The notes: a model not told the origin generated them from the sequence alone. Counted from the stretch's first letter, positions 1-7,102 are shown. The stretch: 21,205 nucleotides of DNA from Desulfobacteraceae bacterium (GCA_029287875.1 JARFQH010000401.1:1-21205); one strand, 5' to 3'. Numbers and translations: made by a program.

Positions 1-575
1 CGTGCGCCGATGTTTTCGGCCAGTAGAAATGCGCCGCAGTCGGTGCGATGGGGCGGAATGGAGCCGTGTTCGGCCGGGTGTTCGAAAAACCCATAGGGCG
101 GGATGCCGTAGGTGATCGGTAGGTATCCGAGTTTGCAGAACATGGTTAACTGCTCCAGATTGTCGCCGTGGCCGATCTTGACCCCACCGTGTTTAGACAG
201 CAGCACCGCCAGCATCTCCGCATTCTGCCACGACACTTTATCGCCGAGTTTGGAGAGCACGCCGGTCGGCATGCCCAGATCAACTCCTATATTGTAAACG
301 TGCCGCGCCCGGGTTCCGCCCCCGGTCATCAGCAGGATTTTGTGTTTGTCTTTTGCCTCGATCAGCACGTCGAGGATCGGCAGCAGGGCTTTCGCGCCGC
401 GATCCATAATGCTCTGCCCGCCGATCTTGAGCACATTGATGTCCGGGTGCATCCGGAAGTACTCTTTGGCCTCGGTCTGCTTCAAGAATTCCTTGCTGAC
501 CAGAGATTCTCCCATCATGGGCGTGTCGATATGCAGTCGGCCGGTCGCGCCATCTTCCTTAATCAGCTTCGCCAT
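1..575 (-). CDS. Molybdenum storage protein subunit (partial, C-terminus off window)
   Basis: The visible 191 residues are an amino-acid-kinase/UMP-kinase fold protein that resembles the MosA/MosB subunits of the Azotobacter molybdenum storage protein, which packs polyoxomolybdate clusters at the expense of ATP. Visible family blocks are KIGGQSIMDRG at residues 50-60, the glycine-rich nucleotide loop TGGGTRARH at 84-92, and IPPHRTDCGAFLLAE at 173-187. The start ATG at 575 is preceded by GGGAGAAG at good spacing; an overlapping ATG at 579 hits a stop within seven codons. The sequence mixes traits of both known subunits (KIGGQ as in the beta chain, PPHR-D-GAFLLA as in alpha), so I do not assign alpha or beta. 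The MOT1-type molybdate transporter directly upstream on the same strand supports the molybdenum role. A plain UMP kinase is less likely because of the RARH and PPHR blocks. The C-terminal part lies outside the window. Confidence 0.85.
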   Translation of the reverse strand, partial: MAKLIKEDGATGRLHIDTPMMGESLVSKEFLKQTEAKEYFRMHPDINVLKIGGQSIMDRGAKALLPILDVLIEAKDKHKILLMTGGGTRARHVYNIGVDLGMPTGVLSKLGDKVSWQNAEMLAVLLSKHGGVKIGHGDNLEQLTMFCKLGYLPITYGIPPYGFFEHPAEHGSIPPHRTDCGAFLLAENIGA

Positions 576-632
576 TCATCTTCTCCCGATTCAGTATTTA
601 AGCGCACAGAAATTTGCTTGAAGAGATGCGCA

Positions 633-661
633 AATGTAAACCGGCGAACAGAGGGTGTCAA
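633..661 (-). promoter_or_regulatory. Sigma-70-type promoter of the molybdenum storage gene
   Basis: On the minus strand a perfect -35 TTGACA (661-656) and a -10 TACATT (638-633) are separated by exactly 17 nt. The predicted transcript would start near 626, giving a leader of about 50 nt before the ATG at 575. This means the storage gene can be transcribed independently of the transporter upstream. I see no recognisable ModE box. Confidence 0.6.
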
Positions 662-713
662 GTGAAGGACGCATACTTGATGCCCGTCTCTAAACGGCCC
701 CTATAGACACGAT

Positions 714-733
714 CGGGTGCTTTCGTGCACCCG
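714..733 (-). other. Hairpin downstream of the MOT1 gene
   Basis: A 7-bp perfect stem CGGGTGC/GCACCCG with a 6-nt loop lies about 115 nt past the end of the transporter gene and upstream of the storage-gene promoter. No U-tract follows on either strand, so it is not a convincing intrinsic terminator. It could mark a factor-dependent 3' end or a leader structure. Confidence 0.3.
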
Positions 734-848
734 AAGTCACCCCTATTTTATTCTGGCCGTGTCTCCGAAAAACGGGTGGCATCGGCCTGACCGAATCCAA
801 CCGTTTCAGGCGGGATGATTGACTAAGGCCGGATACTGACTGACGGTC

Positions 849-2048
849 TCAGACGCTCAAGCGCTCGGACTTCAACAGGTAGGCAATAACCAGGCCGACG
901 AGGAAACCGGCCGCAAGGTTGGCGGCCAGGGTGATACCCAGCATCATCACCGCCACGAAGAGACCCTTGCGGTCCTTCAGGTCGATGACCGTCAGCGCCA
1001 ACTGACCGCCGGCGAAGATAAGCAGGACCCCTAAGATCGACATCGGCAGCAGATAGAGGACCGTCAGGATGCGATTGCCGAAGAAAATCACAAGAAGGAT
1101 GAAAAAGACCCCGATCAAAAGGTTGGAGCCGGCCGTTCGGGCACCGAACCGGTGATGGGCTGCGAGTCCGCCGGCTCCATGGCAAAGGGGCATACCGCCG
1201 AAGAGAAAACCGACGAAGTTGGCGATGGCGATGCTGACACAAGCGGACCGGTAGGTTACGCGTCGCGAGGCCTCACCGAAATATTGGTTCGAAAGGTCGG
1301 CGTAGGCGATCACGGCATTGCCCATGGTCATGGGAATCTGCGGTAGGACCAGTATCAGCAGGGCGCTGGCGAAGTCGGCCGCACTCGGGAAGGGCAAGGG
1401 CAGAAACGGCGGGAGATGCAGGCCCAGCCGCAATTGCTCGAATCCCTCGCGCGTGCCCATTATCAGTCCGATGAGGACGCCTCCGCAGACCACCAGCAGG
1501 CCGGCCGGTAGTTTGCGGTTTTCCAACAGAAGCAGCGTCAGCAGTCCGCCGAGGCCGCCGATGATGATCCCGACCGGCAGGGGACCAAGGCGTTGAACCG
1601 TCAGGAAAGGTTCGGCGGCCTTGGCCATGAGCTGGAATTTCGAAGTGCCGATCATGAACTTCACACCCTCGGCCATCAGCAGGACGCCGGTGGAGAGTTG
1701 AACGCCCCGCACCACCGGCTTGGGCGTGTATTTGCCGATCAGGTCCATGGCGCCGGTGGCGCCGATAACGATGAAGATCCCTGCCAGCCAGAGGCTCGAG
1801 GCCATGATTTGGGAAGCGCTCAAGCCCATGGCGATGGCGTACGCGCCGACGACCTTCATCGGCTGGACCGGTACGGTAACCCCGAAGTAAATGCCCGCAA
1901 GAATGTAGTAAAGACCGACGGAAAAGAAAAGTCCGGCGGGATCGAGCTTGTTGATCAGAATCATCCCGATGGCAAGCGGCAGCAGGGTACCGAGATCGCC
2001 GAGGGAACCGGCCAACTCCAAGCGGTTAAAGGTGTAGCGGTGCGTCAT
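849..2048 (-). CDS. MOT1-type molybdate (sulfate-like) transporter
   Basis: This 399-residue polytopic membrane protein has the hallmarks of the MOT1 molybdate transporter family (MFS_MOT1, related to SulP): an N-terminal LAGSLGDLGTLLPL block at about residues 12-25, a QIPMTMGNAVIA block in the middle, and the diagnostic PLCHGAGGLAAHHRFGART stretch near residue 280. About ten hydrophobic segments are visible. Known members take up molybdate with high affinity; sulfate transport cannot be excluded from sequence alone. The next gene on the same strand is a molybdenum storage protein, which favours molybdate. The start ATG at 2048 lies 1 nt after the stop of a small upstream ORF and has no strong ribosome-binding site, so it is probably translated by coupling. 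Confidence 0.85.
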   Translation of the reverse strand: MTHRYTFNRLELAGSLGDLGTLLPLAIGMILINKLDPAGLFFSVGLYYILAGIYFGVTVPVQPMKVVGAYAIAMGLSASQIMASSLWLAGIFIVIGATGAMDLIGKYTPKPVVRGVQLSTGVLLMAEGVKFMIGTSKFQLMAKAAEPFLTVQRLGPLPVGIIIGGLGGLLTLLLLENRKLPAGLLVVCGGVLIGLIMGTREGFEQLRLGLHLPPFLPLPFPSAADFASALLILVLPQIPMTMGNAVIAYADLSNQYFGEASRRVTYRSACVSIAIANFVGFLFGGMPLCHGAGGLAAHHRFGARTAGSNLLIGVFFILLVIFFGNRILTVLYLLPMSILGVLLIFAGGQLALTVIDLKDRKGLFVAVMMLGITLAANLAAGFLVGLVIAYLLKSERLSV

Positions 2049-2049
2049 G

Positions 2050-2349
2050 TCAAACTTTCAAATTGTACGGCGAGATTTTTTTCCTTACGTGGATGTCGGC
2101 CAGCGTTGCCATGGGTAGCACGATGGGGCCGAGGGCGGCGCCTTCGCTAAAGAAGCTGGCCATCGTTCCGGTCAGCAGGCTGGCACCGATCACCGGTCCT
2201 GCTCCCTTTGACATGATTTCAGGCAAAAGATCAACAAAAGACTGCGCCAGCCAGAAGGCCCCACCGGTGTACACTTTCAAATAAGTGCTTATGTTGTCTC
2301 GAACAAAAGGCGAATCAGCCGCTATTGTGTCCGCTGCGGTCATACACAT
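2050..2349 (-). CDS. Small hypothetical membrane protein, coupled to the MOT1 gene
   Basis: A 99-residue ORF that I do not recognise. It has hydrophobic stretches around residues 28-43 and 50-83, the second reading ASLLTGTMASFFSEGAALG, and ends with a basic tail. The stop codon is separated by one base from the ATG of the MOT1 transporter, an arrangement typical of translational coupling and the main reason to call it a gene. The first ATG (2349) and the second (2343) both lack a clear Shine-Dalgarno sequence, and an in-frame stop lies just upstream, so the true start is uncertain. The second half vaguely resembles the last helices of ion-transporter-superfamily permeases, so it could also be the 3' remnant of a larger permease gene. 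Confidence 0.4.
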   Translation of the reverse strand: MCMTAADTIAADSPFVRDNISTYLKVYTGGAFWLAQSFVDLLPEIMSKGAGPVIGASLLTGTMASFFSEGAALGPIVLPMATLADIHVRKKISPYNLKV

Positions 2350-2428
2350 GAACCAAAAATATCATAGGACCGGCCTAACACATAACAGAAAAGTAAACGC
2401 GGCCGTTCGGCATCAAGAGAGGAACAAA

Positions 2429-2899
2429 ATGGGCAAGATCGTTCATCAATCTCACATCACGATCACGCGGGAGAACGGACCGACCCGCAAGGCCGTCATT
2501 AAAGGCTTCAACGAACCTGTCTACTACGGTGTTCACGGCGGTATCAAAGACTTTTACGGCGTATCACCGGAAGAGGAGCATGCCGCCACACTCGACCACG
2601 TGGTCGGCGCCGTGGGCGGCTGAATGATGGGTACTCTGGCCACGGTGTTGGCCAAAAAAAAGATCCGCACCTTTCAGGATCGATTCGAAGCAACCGTTGC
2701 CGGTGACATCGAAGATGTCGGCGGCGTACTGAAAATAACCCGAATCAGCGTCTCCTACCGCCTTAAGCTGCCAAAGGAACAGGCGACGGATGCCAGGGCG
2801 GCGTTGGACAACTATCTGCATCTCTGCCCGTCGGCGCAGAGCGTGATCGGCTGCATCCAAATTACTCATGAATTAAGGTTAGAAGAGATGGCTGCGTAG
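2429..2899 (+). CDS. OsmC-family peroxiredoxin-like selenoprotein (in-frame UGA = Sec65)
   Basis: Two open stretches in one frame, 2429-2620 and 2624-2899, are separated only by a TGA at 2621-2623. Read through, they give a 156-residue OsmC/Ohr-family protein. The TGA sits in DHVVGAVGG-U-MMGTLATVLAKK, the place where OsmC proteins carry the peroxidatic cysteine, and the partner cysteine is C133 in the LCPSAQSV motif. OsmC/Ohr proteins are dimeric thiol peroxidases for organic hydroperoxides; selenocysteine-containing OsmC-like proteins are a known rare variant. A SECIS-like hairpin follows the TGA. The start ATG has AGAGAGGAA upstream. The gene is divergent from the mot1 operon. Its function requires the selenocysteine machinery (SelA/B/C/D), which is not in this window. 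Without it, only a 64-residue N-terminal fragment would be made. A nonsense-mutated pseudogene is the alternative, but both halves are intact and the codon position argues against it. Confidence 0.85.
2637..2654 (+). promoter_or_regulatory. Bacterial SECIS-like hairpin
   Basis: A perfect 6-bp stem TGGCCA/TGGCCA (2637-2642 with 2649-2654) closes a 6-nt loop CGGTGT. The loop begins 19 nt after the UGA at 2623 and carries G at its second and third positions. This agrees with the general bacterial SECIS pattern of a short stem, a G among the first two loop positions, and roughly 16-37 nt between UGA and loop. Its presence inside the coding region explains the readthrough of the UGA. Confidence 0.7.
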
Positions 2900-3010
2900 C
2901 CGCGGGGGACATACGGCATGGGACCGGCCAGAACCCTTCAAGCTCTGACTTCTTTTCGCGGCAATATTTTGATGTCAAGCAATGGTTTGAAGGCGACAGG
3001 TTGGCGGACC

Positions 3011-3790
3011 CTAACCGCGTGAAAGGGGAGGAGCTGCTCGATAGACTGGGTTTGAAACGTCGGGCGTCGTCTCCGGCACGGCGATGAGTCGGGGATCGGC
3101 GACACCGGCTGCGGTGAAGAAATGGTCGGTTTGGTACATGAGACGGTTGAGCGTATCGTCGAGAAGCTGCCGCATTGATTCCATCTCTTCCCGCGATGCT
3201 CCTCGGGGAATCCAAATAAGATTTTCGGCGTAAGCCAGAACGATTCGGGAAAAAGGCTTGGGAATGATCGTTCGGTCCCAGCTGTTGAGCCGCCAGCTTC
3301 GGTCGGCACTCCACATCAGCGTCAAAATCGGTAAGCCCGTCATTCGCGCTGCAGTGATGATACCGATCTTCGAAACATGGGCGGGTCCGCGTGGCGCATC
3401 GACCACCAGCCCTCCAATATGCCCCTTTTGGAAATAATGAACCAGTTCCTTTAGGGCCTCGAATCCCCGATAACTCGATGACCCCCTTACGACGATCCAT
3501 CCGTGTCGCTCAGCCGCTTGGGCGGCCAGTTCGCCGTCTTTGCTGGAGCTGGCCATGGTGACACACTTCTGATTGCGGTAATGGTGGACCAGAAACATCA
3601 CCCCCCTGTGCCAGGTGGCTACCAGTAGACCTTTACCGGGGTTCTCCTTCTGATAGGCTTCCCCGATTTCTTGGCCGAATTCCTGTACCCGGCAGGTGGA
3701 AAAGAGCAGCAGGAAAACGATACGGGTCATCCAGCCGAATAGGCAGTATAACGGGACCTGCCAGGGTTTTATTTTTTTTTTCAGTTTCAT
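3011..3790 (-). CDS. DUF374 lysophospholipid acyltransferase family protein
   Basis: The 259-residue product matches the DUF374 family of lysophospholipid acyltransferase-like proteins, common in Gram-negative anaerobes. After a basic start and one membrane-associated helix (about residues 13-32), it shows the family blocks LLVATWHRGVMFLVHHY (the WH at about 60 being the usual acyltransferase histidine region), MASSSKDGELAA, VVRGSSSYRGFEALKEL and GLVVDAPRGPAHVSKIGII. These enzymes are thought to act at the inner membrane on lipid A or phospholipid precursors; the substrate here is not known. The proline- and serine-rich tail after about residue 225 is poorly conserved. The start at 3790 lacks a strong ribosome-binding site. 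It stands alone, with gaps of 111 and 179 bp to its neighbours. Confidence 0.8.
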   Translation of the reverse strand: MKLKKKIKPWQVPLYCLFGWMTRIVFLLLFSTCRVQEFGQEIGEAYQKENPGKGLLVATWHRGVMFLVHHYRNQKCVTMASSSKDGELAAQAAERHGWIVVRGSSSYRGFEALKELVHYFQKGHIGGLVVDAPRGPAHVSKIGIITAARMTGLPILTLMWSADRSWRLNSWDRTIIPKPFSRIVLAYAENLIWIPRGASREEMESMRQLLDDTLNRLMYQTDHFFTAAGVADPRLIAVPETTPDVSNPVYRAAPPLSRG

Positions 3791-3969
3791 AATTCGGTAG
3801 TGCTATTTACGCTCAACAGATCGATGGCGTTCAAATGGGAACGGCCGGCTCGTTACCGGCAATGTTAGAGAGGGCCGCACCGTCCTGCCGTTCATCCCGC
3901 AACCTCCTTATACCATCAACCTGTTTCGATCAAGAAGCTCAACTTTTCTTATTCCATTTTGCCGGGGCC

Positions 3970-5115
3970 CTATATGTAGCGCTGGAGACCGAAGCCTTTG
4001 CGCTGCTTGATCCCCCGGTACCAAAGGCATGCCGGATACAAGACCAGCAGAACGGCAAGGGTGGCCGTCAGTGTTTCGATCAGGCCACCGCTTTGACGCA
4101 TGTTCAGCAGCCAGGCGGCAACGGCCAGCAGATGGACGTGCAGGATGTAAAAAAACAGCGGGGTTTGACCAAATACCGTCAGTGGATTCCACTGATTGGC
4201 CGACCTATTCCGGTAGTATGCGAAGAGTATCGCCAGGCACAAGAACATGATTCCCAGCTCGAGGGCGGCAAATGAAAGACTCGGGGGGTATTTGCTGACG
4301 TGGAGCCACTGGAGCACGGAGGCATCGTCACGGTAAAGCAGCATGTTGCCGTAATGGTTGAGTCCGCGGACGAGAGCGAAGACCATCAGCGAAAAAATGC
4401 CGAGTCGGGTGAACAGAGTCACAGGCGCGGCCGCTCCGCCACCGGCCGGCAATCGGCCGATTCCCCAGCCCAGAACCATGTAACCCAGCCACGGCAGCAG
4501 GGGGTAGAGGACGTAGGCCACCGACCCGACGCGCCCACCGGTAACCAGAAGGGCGGCGACGATGCCCGGGTTTCGACCCTTGTCAAAACCGATCGCCAGC
4601 CCGGCCAACACTTCAGCGAATACCAGGAGGATCAGACCCACAGCGATCAATGCTCGGATACCCAGCCGGCGGAGAATAATCATGCAGCACAGGCTGCCGC
4701 CGATGGCATAGAGGATCTGAAAGACCAGCCCGTGTCCAAAGCCGACGCTCATCCAGAGCGGATCGAGCAGCATGATGAAGAGCCCGCGTTTGAGAATAAA
4801 GGTGTCGATGCGGCGATCCGTTACACCGGCCGCTTTTTGGCGCCCGACGCTCAACGACAGGGACCAGCCGGCCAGGAATATGAACGTGGGAGCACACAGG
4901 TGCGTCACCCAGCGCGCCAAAAACTGAGCGGCGGGAATGACGGAGCCCGGCTTGTAAAAACCAATCGCGTCGGTTACATACCGCCCGGCGTTGAACATAC
5001 CCGAGGCGTGGTCGAAGGCCATCAGCACGATGACGATCCCCCGCATGACATCTATGGCTGCCAGCCGTTGGACCGCAATCGGTGATTTTGCTTCGGGTTT
5101 TAAAAGGGGGCTCAT
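3970..5115 (-). CDS. DUF1624 / HGSNAT-like membrane acyltransferase
   Basis: A 381-residue integral membrane protein of the heparan-alpha-glucosaminide N-acetyltransferase-like (DUF1624) family. The start ATG at 5115 was chosen because the conserved block RLAAIDVMRGIVIVLMAFDHAS begins about 17 residues in; the frame stays open upstream for 150 codons, but that part has no family similarity and overlaps another gene's promoter. About nine or ten hydrophobic helices follow, with the typical C-terminal FFYILHVHLLAVAAWLL block. Family members move acetyl groups from acetyl-CoA across the membrane to sugars or related acceptors; bacterial substrates are mostly unknown. The residue H in FDHAS is a candidate active-site or structural histidine. 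It is transcribed divergently from the proteasome-like gene at 5369. Specific function is inferred only at the family level. Confidence 0.75.
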   Translation of the reverse strand: MSPLLKPEAKSPIAVQRLAAIDVMRGIVIVLMAFDHASGMFNAGRYVTDAIGFYKPGSVIPAAQFLARWVTHLCAPTFIFLAGWSLSLSVGRQKAAGVTDRRIDTFILKRGLFIMLLDPLWMSVGFGHGLVFQILYAIGGSLCCMIILRRLGIRALIAVGLILLVFAEVLAGLAIGFDKGRNPGIVAALLVTGGRVGSVAYVLYPLLPWLGYMVLGWGIGRLPAGGGAAAPVTLFTRLGIFSLMVFALVRGLNHYGNMLLYRDDASVLQWLHVSKYPPSLSFAALELGIMFLCLAILFAYYRNRSANQWNPLTVFGQTPLFFYILHVHLLAVAAWLLNMRQSGGLIETLTATLAVLLVLYPACLWYRGIKQRKGFGLQRYI

Positions 5116-5368
5116 TTTTACAATTCCGTTAAATACTTCGTGAAGAATATAGACAAAGCGTCCGGCAAATCGTGTTTCGATCAGGATGGGACCCTGAGGC
5201 AGGCTTGTCAAGACCCCGAGGCGATAAGTGACGGCGGCTTCAAATTGTAAGGATAGCGGGGGCGGCGTAAACAGGCACGGGAGCCCTTCCCGGGTCGCTG
5301 AAAACCTTGACACGGGTATTATATTTTGAATCATCATCAACCGAAACGGCAGTAGAAAGGAGGCTTCC

Positions 5369-5995
5369 ATGTCACAGTTGATCGCTGTCAGAAACGCCAA
5401 TGGAATCGTGGTGGCTGCAGACAGCAAAGCCCTTGATTCCGATACTTCAGGCAACATAACGGAATACAGCATAAACCGGCTGATAAAACTGAGCGACCGT
5501 ACCGCGATTCTGGCGGGAGGTGCCGTGGCGGGAGAGAACATGTGCCGGGCTCTGAAAGAATTCATCGCCGAAGAGCGCCTGCGCGACGTCGAAGCGGTTT
5601 ACACCGCCGCACTGCCCTTCCTGGCTTCGGAATATCAGCAGTTCATGCGCAAATCATGCGAAGTTTTACCGTTCGATCCGATCCATCACATCCATTTTAT
5701 CCTGGCAGGTTACTCGGGGAAAAATAAACGGAATCCTTTTCAGCTTTACCTTCTCTGGACCAAGAAAAAACTGCCTCAACTCGATGGTGACGAAATCAGT
5801 GCTGCTTTCAGCGTACCGCGGCTGATCCGCTTAGAGCACAGTCTGAACCAAATGGCCCATAGCGATGCATCCCTCGAAAAGGTCTATACCGAGGTTCGCT
5901 TAGGGATGGAGAGACAGGCTGAAATCCAGGAAGATGTGGCCGGGCCGATGGCTTATGCCGTGATTACCCGGGATGGCTTTCAGCGAAAAGAATGA
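5369..5995 (+). CDS. Proteasome-like Ntn-hydrolase family protein
   Basis: The 208-residue protein has the 20S-proteasome/HslV-type beginning: SQLIAVRNANGIVVAADSKA, then INRLIKLSDRTAILAGGAVAGE. If the initiator Met is removed, Ser1 sits where the catalytic Thr1 lies in proteasome beta subunits, and the Asp of AAD falls at position 17, as in proteasomes. The Lys33 equivalent appears to be Arg36 in NRLIKL. So it belongs to the bacterial proteasome-like/Anbu-like group but with a possible Ser nucleophile. Activity is therefore uncertain. Start ATG has a strong AAAGGAGG 8 nt upstream. A TTGACA hexamer lies about 60 nt before the start but no convincing -10 follows. The gene is monocistronic and is closed by a perfect hairpin right after the stop. 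Partners such as an unfoldase are not seen nearby. Confidence 0.7.
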   Translation: MSQLIAVRNANGIVVAADSKALDSDTSGNITEYSINRLIKLSDRTAILAGGAVAGENMCRALKEFIAEERLRDVEAVYTAALPFLASEYQQFMRKSCEVLPFDPIHHIHFILAGYSGKNKRNPFQLYLLWTKKKLPQLDGDEISAAFSVPRLIRLEHSLNQMAHSDASLEKVYTEVRLGMERQAEIQEDVAGPMAYAVITRDGFQRKE

Positions 5996-6013
5996 GGCAT
6001 ACTCCTGTATGCC
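5996..6013 (+). other. Perfect hairpin immediately after the Ntn-hydrolase stop
   Basis: GGCATAC and GTATGCC form a 7-bp perfect stem around a TCCT loop, starting on the first base after the stop codon. No T-tract follows, so it is probably a 3'-end stabilising or factor-dependent termination structure and not a classic intrinsic terminator. Confidence 0.45.
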
Positions 6014-6097
6014 GCACAAGCGATTCCAGACCTGTCACGGCCAAGGCGTGATTGACGCCGCGATTGCTGAAAAGGACCATTTATGGACCGAAACTAA

Positions 6098-6254
6098 GGG
6101 CCACGGTAAGAAATAATTCCACAAGATGGCGCCGGATTTGGGTTCGTCTACAAGGCACATCCAGCGGCGCATATCGAGATACGTGTCGGTGGATGTAACG
6201 CAGTAGACGATCCAAAAGACAAGCAAGATGAGGAATTATTTCTTGCTGGGGCCC
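6098..6254. mobile_element. MITE-like element with 23-bp terminal inverted repeats
   Basis: A 157-bp segment is bounded by inverted repeats 6098-6120 and 6232-6254 that match at 20 of 23 positions. They start GGGCC and share a perfect inner core AAGAAATAATTCC. TAA trinucleotides flank both ends (6095-6097 and 6255-6257), consistent with a 3-bp target duplication. No transposase fits inside; only meaningless short frames cross it. This is the structure of a non-autonomous miniature element. Its right end lies exactly at the 3' end of the universal stress gene, and its last base supplies the third base of that gene's TAG stop. The parent transposon family is not recognised. Confidence 0.65.
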
Positions 6255-6697
6255 TAATTACGGGATCGGACAAGCATCACCGAGCACGGCGCCTTGTGGG
6301 CCACCCGTTTGGCCACGCTGCCGAAGATGACCAAGCCCATGCCCGACAGGCCGTAAGCTCCCATCACCACCACGTCGATGGGGTTCTCGTCGAGAAACTT
6401 GATGATTTCGCTCGAGACATGACCGTCCAGCACGACCAGGCGATAGTCCGCCCGACCGTTCATACGGCTGCCGTATTTCTGGGCCATCAAAGCCTCGATT
6501 TGCTGCACCATCGATTCCCGGGGTTCTTCCGGCATGATCCAGCCGGTGTCGGCCAGCGTTGGGTTGATGGGCGGCGGCAGGACGTGGATAACGGTCAGGT
6601 CGGCCGTATACTTTTCGGCCATTTCGAGTGCGGCGGTAAAAGCAGCCTCAGCGTTCTCGGAAAAATCGGAGCAGCAGACAATTCTTTTAATCGGCAT
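6254..6697 (-). CDS. Universal stress protein, UspA family
   Basis: The 147-residue product starts MPIKRIVCCSDFSENAEAAF and ends with the ATP-binding signature GAYGLSGMGLVIFGSVAKRV followed by APCSVMLVR, the G-2x-G-9x-G(S) pattern of the ATP-binding UspA class. Length matches a single-domain family member. The start ATG at 6697 has AAAGGAGAGG upstream; the frame stays open for 86 codons further, but those residues have no family similarity. Transcription is probably from the sigma-54 promoter at 6809-6825. Usp proteins help cells survive starvation, energy or oxidative stress; the exact role varies. The 3' end touches a MITE-like insertion, which appears to provide the final base of the stop codon. 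Confidence 0.88.
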   Translation of the reverse strand: MPIKRIVCCSDFSENAEAAFTAALEMAEKYTADLTVIHVLPPPINPTLADTGWIMPEEPRESMVQQIEALMAQKYGSRMNGRADYRLVVLDGHVSSEIIKFLDENPIDVVVMGAYGLSGMGLVIFGSVAKRVAHKAPCSVMLVRSRN

Positions 6698-6808
6698 AGG
6701 TCCTCTCCTTTGTTGCGGTTTGGTGGTCATCGTCATGATCGACAGGCCGATGAAGACGGTTGTGAGATCATAATCGATACCCCGCTCGGGTGATAAAATC
6801 AATACATA

Positions 6809-6825
6809 AGCAACGGATATGCCAG
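6809..6825 (-). promoter_or_regulatory. Sigma-54 (RpoN) promoter for the usp gene
   Basis: On the minus strand the sequence reads CTGGCATATCCGTTGCT, which fits the RpoN consensus YTGGCACGNNNNTTGCW with GG and GC at the required 10-nt spacing. The predicted start would be about 100 nt before the usp ATG at 6697. It implies activation by an AAA+ enhancer-binding protein encoded elsewhere. Confidence 0.7.
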
Positions 6826-6988
6826 ACGGAAAAATCTTGCGGGCGGGGGACGGTGTCCTGGAAACCGTAACGGTATATCGATCAGTCGCGACGATTCCGA
6901 CACCGGCCGGTCGGTTCTCAACGGCCGCGGTGTTCGAAGTCGCCGGCTTGCTCAAAAGGGAACTTTATAGACTGAACACATCAAACTT

Positions 6989-7005
6989 TTGGCATGGAGC
7001 TTGCT
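6989..7005 (+). promoter_or_regulatory. Sigma-54 (RpoN) promoter for the downstream plus-strand genes
   Basis: The plus strand reads TTGGCATGGAGCTTGCT, matching YTGGCACGNNNNTTGCW at all but one fixed position. It lies about 100 nt upstream of the small frameshifted gene at 7103 and points toward the kinase-fusion gene. With the opposite promoter at 6809-6825 it brackets a 163-bp interval containing CGGTGTC (6851-6857), its inverted copy GACACCG (6899-6905) and a further CGGTGTT (6928-6934), a possible shared activator site. Confidence 0.7.
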
Positions 7006-7102
7006 GCTTCTATGCCATCGGGATGGAGAAATTGACAGTTTGCGTGCTGGTCCATAGTTTTATTTAGGGATTCAGAACAAAGTGCGCGGAAGTGCCCATT
7101 CG

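Noticed and set aside
112..665. Open frames on the plus strand over the molybdenum storage gene
   Set aside because: They lie opposite a clearly recognisable minus-strand gene, have no family similarity, and show no ribosome-binding sites at suitable spacing.
3835..5085. Plus-strand frames over the DUF1624 gene
   Set aside because: These are hydrophilic, Gln/Asp/His-rich readings typical of the antisense of a membrane-protein gene; the minus-strand product has a clear family match.
5116..5565. N-terminal extension of 150 codons on the DUF1624 protein
   Set aside because: It overlaps the upstream region and 5' part of the divergent proteasome-like gene and has no family similarity; the conserved block begins just after the ATG at 5115.
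6035..6226. 63-residue minus-strand ORF across the inverted-repeat element
   Set aside because: It crosses the element end without family similarity or ribosome-binding site and is better explained by chance opening within the MITE-like element.
6819..7067. 82-residue plus-strand frame between the two sigma-54 promoters
   Set aside because: It spans the control region and the promoter itself, has no ribosome-binding site and no recognisable similarity.
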